Below are positions 27,382 through 37,400 of a stretch of 62,715 nucleotides of DNA, piece by piece (the stretch's first letter is position 1; each line of letters starts with the position of its first letter). This stretch comes from Candidatus Competibacter sp. Its GTDB lineage: Bacteria; Pseudomonadota; Gammaproteobacteria; Competibacterales; Competibacteraceae. The DNA lies in contig JARSSH010000010.1 of the NCBI GenBank assembly GCA_029624815.1, positions 94,685 through 157,399 on the forward strand, given 5' to 3'. Position numbers and translations under genes: made by a program. The notes below the pieces were generated by a model that was not told where the DNA came from, searched no databases, and was given only the letters and a program-made list of their open reading frames with translations.

Positions 27382-28386
27382 TCAAAAACCCAAATCGTTC
27401 AGTATGGCGGTAATCCGATGCGCGTAGGTATGTTCGGCCAGCACCCGCCGTCGGCCCGCCGCCGCCACGCGATCGGCGAATTCGGGTTCGCGCCGCAGTC
27501 GGGCGATCAGGGCGTTTAACTCATCGGCGTTACGATAAACCAGAATCTCCCGTCCAGGCTCGAAACAGCGCGGCAAGTCGACCAGATCGTCGTTCAGCAC
27601 CACCGCGCCGCACGCCGGTGGTTCGAAGCTGCGCTGGTTGAGACCGTGCTCGACATTGGCCTCGTTACGCGCGTTCAGCACCGCCACATGCCGCTGATAA
27701 AGCCGGACCAGCCGGGCGCGACCGATCTTGCGGTTGCGCACTCGGTGAAAATCCTCGCGCGCCAGATCGCTCCAGTCGGTGCCGACGATTCGGGCGGGCG
27801 CCTCCAGACCGCGCACCACGGTTTCGCGGAACGCGGTGCGGCTGGCCACGAACAACACCTCGGGCTGGCGCGCGGCGTGGGCCGGATGGAACAGTTCCGG
27901 GTCGGCCGCCAGCGGCAGGTAGCGACCCCCGGTGGTAAAACCGGCGGCCTTGGCATCCTTGAAAAACCGGGTGTCGGTATAATAAAGCCGGTCGCAGCGA
28001 TCGGCGCGCGCCCGGCTGTCGGCCGCGGGAAAGCGGTCGCCCACCAGACCGGCGATCACGGGGCGCCGCGCCTGGGCGTACAGCAGCCGATAATAGTCCA
28101 GCGGCACGCCGAACACGCCCGCCACCAGCACCAATTCCGGGCGAAAACGCGCCAGCGCCCGCTCGAAGCGGGCCAACATCCATTCCGAACCCCCCGCGGT
28201 ATGCTCCTGCCACTTGGCCCACAGGCTTGACAGCGGGGTGTTGCCGTTGATGGCGAAAACCTGTGTGGGATGCTCCAGCCGAGCACAGGCGCGGTACAAG
28301 TTCTCCAGCCACAGCACCAGGCTACCGCGCTTGCCAAGCAATAGGATGCGGGCAGACGGTCTGGCGGTCCGCCGCCCTGCCGCCAT
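27382..28386 (-). CDS. CgeB-like glycosyltransferase
   Basis: 334 residues from ATG 28386 (GTG 28389 is also possible). The N-terminus ARILLLGKRGSLVLWLENLY is a GT-B style Rossmann start. The C-terminal part has YQRHVAVLNARNEANVEHGL followed by NQRSFEPPACGAVVLNDDLV, FEPGREILVYRNADEL and RRRVLAEHTYAHRI, the signature of the CgeB/Glyco_trans_1_2 group. It is the first gene of the operon with PRTase-TRSP, HAD, StiP and CitE-like genes. That position suggests it glycosylates the product of the pathway, which is inference. Donor and acceptor are unknown. No signal peptide is evident, so it is cytoplasmic. Confidence 0.8.
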   Translation of the reverse strand: MAAGRRTARPSARILLLGKRGSLVLWLENLYRACARLEHPTQVFAINGNTPLSSLWAKWQEHTAGGSEWMLARFERALARFRPELVLVAGVFGVPLDYYRLLYAQARRPVIAGLVGDRFPAADSRARADRCDRLYYTDTRFFKDAKAAGFTTGGRYLPLAADPELFHPAHAARQPEVLFVASRTAFRETVVRGLEAPARIVGTDWSDLAREDFHRVRNRKIGRARLVRLYQRHVAVLNARNEANVEHGLNQRSFEPPACGAVVLNDDLVDLPRCFEPGREILVYRNADELNALIARLRREPEFADRVAAAGRRRVLAEHTYAHRITAILNDLGF

Positions 28387-28867
28387 CACAACGCCACCGC
28401 TGGTTCACTTTCAGGTGCGCGCCGGAGGCTTCCCCCAACTGAACGGCCCTTGCAAAAACGGCGACGACGGCATCGTTCGCCGCGATGCCTCACTTCGATC
28501 GGGCAGGACGCCTGCTGGCGCCGCCACCCCGGCGGCCCTCCGCAAACGGTGCAATTATTCTTAGGCAAATGCGATTTTCCCACACCGCGCATGGCATCGA
28601 TACCCTCTCAAAATCAGCAATCCTCCGCTCCCACAGCCGGCGGCGGAGCACCACCCTTCAATATGTTGCGATGACTCTATAACAGCAAACAGCATCCCCG
28701 CCACCTCTTTACGACGACAGAAACGAGATAACGGCACGCATTCTGCAAAACAGATTCGATGTCTTCCTTCCCAACTACAGGATTCATCGTGGTTCTACTA
28801 CCCTTGTCAATAATCGGTTAAGCGAACCAACAACGATTTTCGTCCCACCCATACCCAGGAGGCATCC
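28387..28867. other. intergenic region between divergent operons
   Basis: 481 bp without a convincing gene. It must contain the promoter of the minus-strand biosynthetic operon and that of aapJQMP. A strong ribosome-binding site (AGGAGG at 28857-28862) precedes aapJ. Short frames here are Arg-rich and look like chance. No RNA gene was recognised. Confidence 0.6.
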
Positions 28868-29890
28868 ATGAACGGGCGAACTCTCACCGCCACTCTCGTC
28901 ACCACCGTGCTGCTGGCGACCACCAGCGGCGCCTACGCCGGCACAACCCTCAACGCCGTCAAGGAGCGCGGTTATGTTAAATGCGGCGTCAGCGATGGCC
29001 TGCCCGGCTTCTCCTACGCCGACGAAAAGGGCAAATTCAGCGGCATCGACGTGGACCTGTGCCATGCCGTCGCCGCCGCGGTATTCGGCGATTCCACCAA
29101 GGTCAAATTCACCCCGCTGACCGCCAAGGAACGCTTTACCGCCTTGCAAACAGGCGAGATCGACGTGCTGTCGCGCAATTCCACCTGGACCTCCAGCCGC
29201 GATTCCGCGCTAGGGCTAAATTTTACCGGCGTAACCTACTACGACGGCCAGGGCTTTCTGGTGAACAAGAAACTTGGCGTCAAGAGCGCCAAGGAACTGG
29301 ATGGCGCCACCGTGTGCGTGCAGGCCGGCACCACCACGGAACTCAATTTGAGCGACTACTTTCGCGCCCACAAAATGAAGTACACCCCGATCACCTACGA
29401 CAAGTCCGACGAAAGCGCCAAGGCGCTGGAAGCCGGCCGCTGCGACGTGCTGACGTCCGACCAGTCGCAGCTCTACGCCCAGCGCATCAAGCTGGCCAAG
29501 CCGGGCGATTATGTCGTACTGCCGGAAGTCATCTCCAAGGAGCCGTTGGGCCCGGTGGTCCGCCATGGCGACGACGACTGGTTCGATATCGTCAAGTGGA
29601 CGCTGTTCGTCATGGTCGACGCCGAGGAACTCGGCATCGACTCCAAGAACGTCGAGGAAATGAAGAAGTCCACCAACCCCGATATCAAGCGGATGCTGGG
29701 CGTCGAAGGCGACAAGGGTAAGGATTTCGGCTTGGCCAACGACTGGATGGCGGTGGTGGTCAAACAGGTCGGCAACTACGGTGAAATCTTCGCCCGTAAT
29801 GTCGGCAAGGGTAGCCCCTTGCAGATCGAACGCGGCCTGAACGCGCTGTGGACCCAGGGCGGCCTACAGTACGCGCCGCCGGTCCGGTAA
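28868..29890 (+). CDS. aapJ: general L-amino-acid ABC transporter, periplasmic binding protein
   Basis: 340 residues. A typical signal peptide ends near GAYA|GTTLN. The mature part has the SBP_bac_3 pattern of AapJ/BztA: VKERGYVKCGVSDGLPGFSY, FSGIDVDLCHAVAAAVFGD, VDVLSRNSTWTSSRDSALGL, CVQAGTTTELNLSDYFRAHK and EVISKEPLGPVVRHGDDDWF. It captures a broad range of L-amino acids in the periplasm and delivers them to AapQM. It is the first gene of aapJQMP, with a strong ribosome-binding site, and is followed by a hairpin that could favour its own expression over the downstream genes. Confidence 0.95.
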   Translation: MNGRTLTATLVTTVLLATTSGAYAGTTLNAVKERGYVKCGVSDGLPGFSYADEKGKFSGIDVDLCHAVAAAVFGDSTKVKFTPLTAKERFTALQTGEIDVLSRNSTWTSSRDSALGLNFTGVTYYDGQGFLVNKKLGVKSAKELDGATVCVQAGTTTELNLSDYFRAHKMKYTPITYDKSDESAKALEAGRCDVLTSDQSQLYAQRIKLAKPGDYVVLPEVISKEPLGPVVRHGDDDWFDIVKWTLFVMVDAEELGIDSKNVEEMKKSTNPDIKRMLGVEGDKGKDFGLANDWMAVVVKQVGNYGEIFARNVGKGSPLQIERGLNALWTQGGLQYAPPVR

Positions 29891-29907
29891 GCGGTCAACA
29901 AAAGCTC

Positions 29908-29940
29908 AAGGGGGGCGGGACGCGATACCCGTCCCTCCTT
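29908..29940 (+). terminator. intercistronic hairpin after aapJ
   Basis: AAGGGGGG then CGGGA can pair with CCCGTCCCTCCTT with one wobble pair and a small internal mismatch, in the 71-bp gap between aapJ and aapQ. Such hairpins after binding-protein genes usually act as partial terminators or 3' stabilisers, giving excess binding protein over permease. Confidence 0.5.
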
Positions 29941-29961
29941 CTTCGCCATCACGAGATCCGC

Positions 29962-31143
29962 ATGGCCGCATACACACTCACGCCAGCCAGGCCGTCGTTC
30001 TGGAACAACCCGGAAATTCGGGCCATCGCTTTTCAGATCGTCGCCCTCGCCGCTACCGTCGCCTTTGGGTATTACCTCTTCGAGAATACCCAAACCAACC
30101 TGCGGCGGCTGGGCATCGCCTCCGGTTTCGACTTTCTCTCTTCGTCCTCGGGCTTCGGCATCCTGCAAAGTCTCATTCCCTACTCCGAAACCTCAAGCTA
30201 CGGCCGGGTATTCTGGGTCGCCCTGCTGAACACCCTGCTGGTTTCCGCCCTGGGCATCGTGCTCGCCACCCTGCTCGGCTTCGTCATCGGCATCGCCCGG
30301 CTGTCGAAAAACTGGCTGATCGCCAAACTGGCTCTGACCTACATCGAGACTTTCCGTAATATTCCGCTGCTCCTGCAAATTTTTTTCTGGTACTTCGCGG
30401 TGCTGCGGGCGATGCCCTCGCCGCGCCAGAGCCTGAGCGTGGGCGAAGCCGTATTTCTGAACATTCGCGGGCTGTACCTGCCCGCGCCACAGCTTCAACC
30501 CGGATTCGGCTGGGTACTGGCCGCACTCGGCCTTGCTCTCGTTCTGGTCGCCATCCTGGTGCGCTGGGCCCACCGCCGACAACTGGGCACTGGTCGGCAG
30601 TTCCCCGCGATCTCGGTCTCGCTGGCGCTGCTGCTCGGCCTGCCGTTACTGGCGTTTTGGCTAACCGGCTCACCGCTGGTCTGGCAAGTCCCGGAGCTGC
30701 ACGGTTTCAACTTTCAGGGTGGCCTGGCGATCATCCCGGAGATGGCCTCCCTGCTGCTGGCTCTGTCGATCTATACCGCCGCCTTCATCGCCGAAATCGT
30801 CCGCGCCGGCATCCAGGCCGTCAGCCACGGCCAGACCGAGGCGTCGTTCTCGCTCGGCCTCAACCCCAGCCTGACGCTGCGGCTGATCATCCTGCCGCAG
30901 GCGCTGCGGGTGATCATCCCGCCGCTGACCAGTCAGTACCTGAACCTGATCAAGAACTCCTCGCTGGCCGCCGCCATCGGCTACCCGGATCTGGTGGCCG
31001 CCTTCGCCGGCACCGTATTGAATCAGACCGGCCAGGCCATCGAGTGCATCGCCATCACCATGGCGGTCTATCTGACCATCAGCCTGCTGATATCGCTGTT
31101 GATGAACGGGTATAACCGGCGGGTCGCCCTGGTGGAGCGTTGA
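29962..31143 (+). CDS. aapQ: amino-acid ABC transporter permease
   Basis: 393 residues from ATG 29962. It is an inner-membrane permease of the HisM type with the long inserted region typical of AapQ/BztB. It starts [20 protein letters not shown]; the transport core has [40 protein letters not shown] and the EAA loop region [20 protein letters not shown], followed by [20 protein letters not shown] and [17 protein letters not shown]. It pairs with AapM to form the channel. It overlaps nothing and ends 3 bp before aapM. Confidence 0.94.
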   Translation: MAAYTLTPARPSFWNNPEIRAIAFQIVALAATVAFGYYLFENTQTNLRRLGIASGFDFLSSSSGFGILQSLIPYSETSSYGRVFWVALLNTLLVSALGIVLATLLGFVIGIARLSKNWLIAKLALTYIETFRNIPLLLQIFFWYFAVLRAMPSPRQSLSVGEAVFLNIRGLYLPAPQLQPGFGWVLAALGLALVLVAILVRWAHRRQLGTGRQFPAISVSLALLLGLPLLAFWLTGSPLVWQVPELHGFNFQGGLAIIPEMASLLLALSIYTAAFIAEIVRAGIQAVSHGQTEASFSLGLNPSLTLRLIILPQALRVIIPPLTSQYLNLIKNSSLAAAIGYPDLVAAFAGTVLNQTGQAIECIAITMAVYLTISLLISLLMNGYNRRVALVER

Positions 31144-31146
31144 ACG

Positions 31147-32253
31147 ATGGCCGAAGCACATCCATCTCGTTCCGAACCACCACCGGCCAGCACCATCGGC
31201 GCGTTCGGTTGGCTGCGCCGCAATTTGTTCTCCTCGCCGTTCAACATCGCCCTGACGGTGCTGGCGCTGTACCTTCTTTACCTCGCCGTCCCACCCCTGC
31301 TGCGCTGGGCGCTGCTGGACGCCACCTGGAGCGGCGACAGCCGCGAAGCCTGTCGGGCCAACGGTGGCGCCTGCTGGGTGTTTATCCGGGTCAACTTCGA
31401 GCAGTTCATATATGGCTTCTACCCGGAAGCGCAGCGCTGGCGGGTCAATACCGCTCTGCTGCTGCTGATCCTCGGCGCGGCGCCGCTGTTCGCGCGCGCG
31501 GTTCCCGTCAAATTCAAGGCACGACTGGGGCTCGGGTTGCTGGTGATCTATCCCCTCATCGCCTTCGTGCTGTTCAAGGGCGGGCTGTTCGGCTTGCGGG
31601 TGGTGGACACCAGCCGTTGGGGCGGGCTGCTGCTCACCCTGGTCATCGCCGGGGTTGGCATGACCGCCGCCCTGCCGCTTGGCGTATTGCTCGCCCTGGG
31701 CCGGCGCTCGCGGATGCCGGCCATTCAGACCCTGTGCGTGACCTTCATCGAGCTGTGGCGCGGCGTGCCATTGATCACCGTGCTGTTCATGTCCTCGGTG
31801 ATGCTGCCGCTGTTTCTGCCGGCGGGGATGAACTTCGACAAGCTGCTGAGGGCGCTGATCGGCGTCACCCTGTTTCAGTCGGCCTATATGGCGGAGGTGG
31901 TGCGCGGCGGTCTGCAAGCCATCCCCAAGGGCCAGTTCGAGGCCGCGGCGGCGCTGGGGCTGGGGTACTGGAAAACCATGGCGCTGATCGTGCTGCCGCA
32001 GGCTCTGAAACTGGTCATCCCCGGCATCGTCAATACCTTCATCGCCTTGTTCAAGGATACCTCGCTGGTGCTGATCATCGGCCTGTTCGATCTGATGAAC
32101 ATCGTGCACAACGCCACCACCAATCCAGCCTGGCTGGGTTTCTCCACCGAAGGCTACGTCTTCGCCGCCACCGTCTACTGGCTGTTCTGCTTTGGCATGT
32201 CGCGCTACAGCCAGAACCTGGAAAAACGCCTGCATACCGGCCACAAGCGTTAG
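31147..32253 (+). CDS. aapM: amino-acid ABC transporter permease
   Basis: 368 residues. Second permease of the AapJQMP system. It shows several hydrophobic helices, [20 protein letters not shown], the EAA loop [20 protein letters not shown] with [20 protein letters not shown], and [19 protein letters not shown]. It starts 3 bp after the aapQ stop and its stop is 11 bp before aapP, so the genes are co-translated from one message. A longer open frame on the same strand (from 31140) overlaps it but is out of frame with the conserved residues. Confidence 0.94.
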   Translation: MAEAHPSRSEPPPASTIGAFGWLRRNLFSSPFNIALTVLALYLLYLAVPPLLRWALLDATWSGDSREACRANGGACWVFIRVNFEQFIYGFYPEAQRWRVNTALLLLILGAAPLFARAVPVKFKARLGLGLLVIYPLIAFVLFKGGLFGLRVVDTSRWGGLLLTLVIAGVGMTAALPLGVLLALGRRSRMPAIQTLCVTFIELWRGVPLITVLFMSSVMLPLFLPAGMNFDKLLRALIGVTLFQSAYMAEVVRGGLQAIPKGQFEAAAALGLGYWKTMALIVLPQALKLVIPGIVNTFIALFKDTSLVLIIGLFDLMNIVHNATTNPAWLGFSTEGYVFAATVYWLFCFGMSRYSQNLEKRLHTGHKR

Positions 32254-32264
32254 GAAACCGATCG

Positions 32265-33032
32265 ATGAACGAACCCTCTCCCGCGCCGCTGTCCGAGCAA
32301 GAGATGATCCGCATGGAAAAGGTGCACAAGTGGTACGGCGCCTTCCACGTCCTCAAGGACATCAATCTGATCGTCCGCAAGGGCGAGCGCATCGTGGTCT
32401 GCGGCCCGTCCGGCTCCGGCAAGTCCACCGCTATCCGCTGCATCAACCGGCTGGAGGAATACCAGCGCGGCCGGATCGTGGTCGATGGCCACGAACTCGG
32501 CAACGACGTGAAACAGATCGAGCAGATCCGCCGCGAGGTGGGCATGGTGTTTCAGCACTTCAATCTGTTCCCGCACCTGACCGTGCTGGAAAATTGTGTG
32601 CTGGCGCCGATTTGGGTGCGCAAGCTACCGCGCCGGCAGGCGGAGGACATCGCCATGCAGTATCTGGAGCGGGTCAAGATTCCCGAACAGGCTGGCAAAT
32701 ACCCAGGGCAGTTGTCCGGCGGTCAGCAGCAACGGGTCGCCATCGCCCGCAGCCTGTGCATGAATCCCAAGATCATGCTGTTCGACGAGCCGACCTCGGC
32801 GCTGGATCCGGAGATGATCAAGGAGGTGCTCGAAACCATGGTAACGCTGGCCGAGGACGGCATGACCATGATTTGCGTCACCCACGAAATGGGTTTCGCC
32901 AAGACCGTCGCCCATCGGGTGATCTTCATGGACGGCGGCGAAATCATCGAGGAAAACACCCCGGAGGAGTTCTTCACTCATCCTCGATCGGATCGGACCC
33001 AGTTATTCTTGAGTCAGATTTTGCATAATTAA
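32265..33032 (+). CDS. aapP: amino-acid ABC transporter ATP-binding protein
   Basis: 255 residues from ATG 32265 with TAGGAAA upstream. It is a polar amino-acid ABC ATPase with Walker [12 protein letters not shown]-loop [14 protein letters not shown], signature [15 protein letters not shown], Walker [16 protein letters not shown] and switch His in [12 protein letters not shown]. It is the last gene of aapJQMP; its end overlaps the converging esterase gene by 4 bp, leaving no room for separate terminators. Confidence 0.97.
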   Translation: MNEPSPAPLSEQEMIRMEKVHKWYGAFHVLKDINLIVRKGERIVVCGPSGSGKSTAIRCINRLEEYQRGRIVVDGHELGNDVKQIEQIRREVGMVFQHFNLFPHLTVLENCVLAPIWVRKLPRRQAEDIAMQYLERVKIPEQAGKYPGQLSGGQQQRVAIARSLCMNPKIMLFDEPTSALDPEMIKEVLETMVTLAEDGMTMICVTHEMGFAKTVAHRVIFMDGGEIIEENTPEEFFTHPRSDRTQLFLSQILHN

Positions 33033-33925
33033 GCCTCACCCGCGCTCTCCGAGTCCGTCCCTCCCAGAAGAAACCCCAGAGGAACATCGACCCGTTGCCG
33101 CCAGGCCCGCTCCGAATGTTCGGCCCCGACGAACTTGCGGGTCAACCAATCCCGACCTTCCCGGTAACCCGCGGCTCGCGCGAATCCATCCATCCGCCGC
33201 TGCCACGGCTCGTAATCGGCATCCAGCGTCTCGGTGCCGAAATCGAAATACAGCCGATGCCGACCTGCCCTTGGCAGGGCCGCGCCCAAACCGTCCACCA
33301 GTACTTCTTCCCCAATTGGCCAATGGGTGGACAGACAGCCGGCGCCGCCAAACACCTCGGGATATTCGGTCAAGGCGTACAGCGAAATCAGCCCGCCCAT
33401 GCTCGATCCCATCACCCAGGTATGCGCGCGGTCCGGCAAGGTGGGATAGGCGGCGTCGATAAACGGTTTGAGTTCCTCGATCAGAAACTTCAGATACCGG
33501 TCCGACAACGGTTCTCCTCCCGTCTGCTCGATAAATCGGCTCAGGATGCCTTGCCCCAAGGAGGAAATCGGCGGCTGTTGCGGCATGTACTCCCGTAAAC
33601 GCAGCGGACTGTTCCAAATCCCCACGATGATTGCGCCGGAATGGCGACCCTCGCGAATCAGACGCATTACCGCCTCGTCCATGCCCCAATCAACGCCAAT
33701 GAAGGACAGGGCCGGATCGAATAGATTTTGGCCATCCTGCATGTAGACGACGGGGTACCGGGTTTCCGAACCCGTTCCGTCTTCTGGCGGACACCACACA
33801 TCGACATGCCGGGGCACGATATGGCGGGATGGGAAATCGGCATGGCGGTCGATGACGCCGGTCCCATCGGAAAGCGTTAACATGGCGCCAGTAGAGACCT
33901 TGGGCTTGGGTTCAAATCCGGGCAT
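33029..33925 (-). CDS. alpha/beta-hydrolase of the putative esterase (Fes/esterase D) family
   Basis: 298 residues. The fold shows [20 protein letters not shown] near the start, the nucleophile elbow [16 protein letters not shown], a candidate acid in [12 protein letters not shown] and a catalytic His in [11 protein letters not shown]. No signal peptide is visible, so it is probably cytoplasmic. Family members hydrolyse enterobactin-like siderophores, S-formylglutathione or carbohydrate esters; nothing in the neighbourhood points to one of these. It converges with aapP with a 4-bp overlap. The small secreted-protein gene lies 27 bp upstream on the same strand. Confidence 0.88.
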   Translation of the reverse strand: MPGFEPKPKVSTGAMLTLSDGTGVIDRHADFPSRHIVPRHVDVWCPPEDGTGSETRYPVVYMQDGQNLFDPALSFIGVDWGMDEAVMRLIREGRHSGAIIVGIWNSPLRLREYMPQQPPISSLGQGILSRFIEQTGGEPLSDRYLKFLIEELKPFIDAAYPTLPDRAHTWVMGSSMGGLISLYALTEYPEVFGGAGCLSTHWPIGEEVLVDGLGAALPRAGRHRLYFDFGTETLDADYEPWQRRMDGFARAAGYREGRDWLTRKFVGAEHSERAWRQRVDVPLGFLLGGTDSESAGEA

Positions 33926-33952
33926 GGATGCGCACAGCGGGACATGTCCGGC

Positions 33953-34264
33953 TCAACTCCCCTTGGCGCATTGCGCGGGACCGCGAGTCATGAATGTACC
34001 GGCTTGCGTCATTTCCTGAATCGTCATTTCGGTGCGCAACTTCGCCGTCACCCGATCATCCCGACGAAGTGTGGCGATCACAAAATCAAATCCCTTGGGC
34101 GAAAGCTCCCGTTTTGCCTTTTGAGCGGTGCATTCACAAATCGGCCGATCAATATTGCTCGACGACAAACAGGCTTCGACAAAAGCATCCACATCGTCGG
34201 CGAACACTTGATTCGTTGAAAGAAACGCATTCAGCGCGACGATGACGAACAACGATTTTCGCAT
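33953..34264 (-). CDS. small exported cysteine-containing protein, unknown function
   Basis: 103 residues from ATG 34264 (ribosome-binding GAGGA 9 bp upstream). A signal peptide is clear (MRKSLFVIVALNAFLSTNQV, cut near VFA|DDVDAF), leaving about 80 periplasmic residues with four Cys: EACLSS, ICEC and AQCAKG. I do not recognise the family. The Cys spacing suggests disulfides. It is preceded directly by a decayed GGDEF fragment and followed by the esterase gene. Confidence 0.7.
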   Translation of the reverse strand: MRKSLFVIVALNAFLSTNQVFADDVDAFVEACLSSSNIDRPICECTAQKAKRELSPKGFDFVIATLRRDDRVTAKLRTEMTIQEMTQAGTFMTRGPAQCAKGS

Positions 34265-34268
34265 GGCT

Positions 34269-34370
34269 CTATCCTCGTGATTGTGTATCGAACGCCACCG
34301 CATCCTTGCCCTGACTCTTGACCTGATACATCAGATGATCGGCCGCTTTGACTGCCTCGTCCGCGATAGC
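34269..34370 (-). pseudogene. C-terminal remnant of a GGDEF (diguanylate cyclase) gene
   Basis: The minus strand reads ADEAVKAADHLMYQVKSQGK, then DAVAFDTQS and a stop at 34269-34271. This is the end of a GGDEF domain (usual form: LLKRADQAMYxAKxxGRN). An in-frame TAG at 34371-34373 cuts it upstream, and no GGDEF motif or start is present, so only about 34 codons survive. The rest was probably lost in a deletion next to the large hybrid kinase gene. Confidence 0.65.
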
Positions 34371-34429
34371 CTAGCCGGGGTGTTTCTCTGGATAAACATG
34401 CCTTCCGCTGTCCGTCCAGTCCTTTCGGG

Positions 34430-37400
34430 CTAGGATTCGTCCAGTTCCGGCTGGCTGGCGCGCACCTCCCTCAGGACGAGCAATGCCCGCTCGTAATCGA
34501 AATTGTCGATCCACCGCGCCAAGTCGTCGGCCCTCTCTCCCAGCGCCGCCTTCAGCGGCGCCGCCGATCCCCGGAACACCGCGTTAGCCTCGATGTTGGC
34601 CTGCGCCAACAGGGTTTCCAGTCGGGCCAGCGCCGCGCGGACTCGCGGCCAATCCACCTCGACGGAAGGAGTCGCCACCGCCGGCAGCGCCGCCCGCAGC
34701 GCGGCGACCAGCATCTCCTGCTCCGCCTCCAACGCCGCCACCCGCCGCTCGATCTTCTCCGCCGGCTCCCCGTCGCGCAGCGCCGCCTCCAGTTCGGCGG
34801 CCAACACCTGCACCCGAACCGCGCCCAGCGTGCCCGCCACCCCCTTGAGGGTATGGGCGAGCCGGCGGGCCGCCGGCTCATCCCCGGCGTCGCGGCATTC
34901 GCGCAGCGCGGCTCCATCGCCAGCATGGTCGGCCGCGAACTTCCGCAGCAGCCGGATGTAACCGGCGACTTGCCCGCGCATCCTCCATAAACCCACCTCC
35001 GCGTCGAGACCGGGGATTGCCGCAAGGCACGCCGGGTCCAGGTCGGCGACCTCTTCCGCCGGCGCCCAGACCGGCGGCGACCCAGACGACCGGCTCGGCA
35101 CGGGGGGCAACCATTTGAGCAGGGCGGCAAACAACGCGGCCGGTTCGACCGGCTTGGCGACGAAGTCGTTCATCCCGGCCTCCAGGCAGCGCGCCCGGTC
35201 ATCGGCGAAAACATTGGCGGTCATCGCCAGGATCGGGGTGGTCTCCCGGCCCGGAATCCGCCGGATTTCCGCCGTCGCTTCCAGCCCGTCCAGATCCGGC
35301 ATCTGCACGTCCATCAGGATCAGGGCGTAGACGGTGGCGCCGGCCTTGGCCACCGCCTCCCGCCCATTCGTCGCGGTATCGACCGCCAACCCCACCGCAT
35401 CCAGCAGGGCCAGCGCCACTTCCCGGTTGACGGCGTTGTCTTCCGCCACCAGCACCCGAGCCCCCACCGCCCGCCGCCGCAGCGCGTCCTCGGCCGTCGC
35501 CCGGCGCGGCGCGGCGGCTGCCGCCTGGGCCTGCCCCCGCTTCAGCCGGGCGGTGAACCAGAAGGTGCTCCCCTCCCCCGACCGGCTTTCCACCCCGACC
35601 TCGCCCCCCATCAGCTCGGCCAGCCGTCGGGTGATTGTCAGCCCCAGCCCCGTGCCCCCATATCGCCGCGTGGTCGAGACATCGGCTTGCGCGAAGGCGT
35701 TGAAGATCCGGCTGGTCTGATCCTGGGTCAGGCCAATTCCAGTGTCTCCCACTTCAAACCGCGCCACCACTTCGTTGTCCCGTTCGTCCACGAGTCGCGC
35801 CCGCAGCGTGATCCCACCCCGTTCGGTGAACTTGACCGCGTTGCCGGCGTAGTTCAACAACGCCTGGCGCAGCCGGGGCGCGTCCCCCCGCAGCCAGACC
35901 GGCGCCACTCCCTCGTCCACCGTCAGCGTTAGCCCCTTGGCCCGCGCCGCCTCGGCTATCAGCGAGCGTGCCTGGTCCAGCAGCGCCGGCAGGTGAAAAT
36001 CGGCTTGTTCCAACTCCAGCTTGCCGGCCTCGATCTTCGACAGGTCGAGAATGTCGTTGAGTAGCGTCAGCAGATGATGGGCGGCGGCGTCGATTTTACC
36101 CAGCCGCTCGGTCTGTTCCGCCGTCGGCTTCTCCCGCCTCAGCAAGTGGGTCAATCCGACAATGGCGTTCAGCGGCGTGCGAATCTCATGGCTCATGTTG
36201 GCCAGAAACGCGCTCTTGGCCCGGTTGGCCTGTTCCGCCGCCTCCTTGGCGGCCTCCAGCGCCACTTCGGCCCGGCGGCGCATGACAATCCGCCACAGGT
36301 CGGAGCCGAGGAGTTGCAACTCGTGCTCGTCCGACTCGTCGTAGTCGGTCGGCTTGTTGCCCACCCCCAGCAACAGCCGCACCTTATCCACTTCCACCAC
36401 CGGCACCCCCAAGTGGCGGATCAGGTGGGCGTGGCCCGCCGGGTAGCCCTTGCGATCGGGGACGTTCTGGTAGTCGTTGTGGACGACCGGGCGACGTAAT
36501 CGCACCGTATCCGCCCATACCCCGGCCATGGACATCGGGTAATGACTGTCGTAGACGGCGGTACATTGCTTGAGGGTATCGGCCGACCAGGCGAAGAGTT
36601 CGATGGTTTTCTGGTCGTCGTCGAACAGATGCAGGTAGCCGATCGCGCTGTCGGTCAGGCGCACGGCTTCCTCGATGCCGCGATGCAACAACTCGCGCTC
36701 GTCCATCCTGTCGACCTGCTGACTCATCTCGAACAGCGCCTGGAGCCGCAGATCGCTGACCCGCAATTGCCGGTTGGCCGCTTCCAGTTCCGCCGTGCGC
36801 ACGGCCACGCTTTCCTCCAGATGGTGGCGATACCGCTCCAGTTCGTCGACCATCCGCTTTTGCTCGGTGATGTCGCGCCAGATGCCGAGCAAATAACTCC
36901 GGCCGCGCAGTTGGATGACCCGCACGGTGACTTGCGCATCGAGAACGCCGCCGTCCTTGCGGCGGTGTCGGGCCTCGAAACGGGCGCCGCCGGTCGCCAG
37001 CAACCGGACGCACATCGCCTTGAGGTCGTCTTCGCTCAGATCCGCCTGAATCGCCGCCATGGGTAACCCCAACAGCTCGTCGTGGCGGTAGCCCAGCATC
37101 CGGCACGCCGCCTCGCCAACCTCGACGAAGCGCAGGGTTTCGGCGTCCACCAGATCGATGGCCTCGCCGGCCTGATTGACGAGGGTGCGATACAGTTCTT
37201 CCCGTTCCTGCAACGCCTCCCGCGCCCGCTTTTGTTCGGTGATGTCGCTCCACACCGCAAGGATCCGTTCCCGTCCCCGAAAATCCATCAAGCGCAGGGC
37301 GAGCTGGCTATCGATCACATGGCCATCCCGCCGCCGATGTTGCATTTCCAGGGAGATTGTCGCGATCCGACGCAATTCAGCCAATGTTTCCCGGAATACC

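Noticed and set aside
28387-28867. Small genes such as a minus-strand 68-codon frame at 28386-28592
   Set aside because: Arg/Cys-rich sequence without a family, no clear ribosome-binding site, and located where promoters are expected.
30670-32244. A 524-codon minus-strand frame opposite the aap permeases
   Set aside because: Composition is dominated by Gln, His and Gly with no motif; it is the antisense of well-supported permease genes.
31140-33032. A 630-codon open frame running through aapM into aapP
   Set aside because: The first 370 codons are a Arg/Ala-rich out-of-frame reading of aapM; only the part from 32265 is the real AapP.
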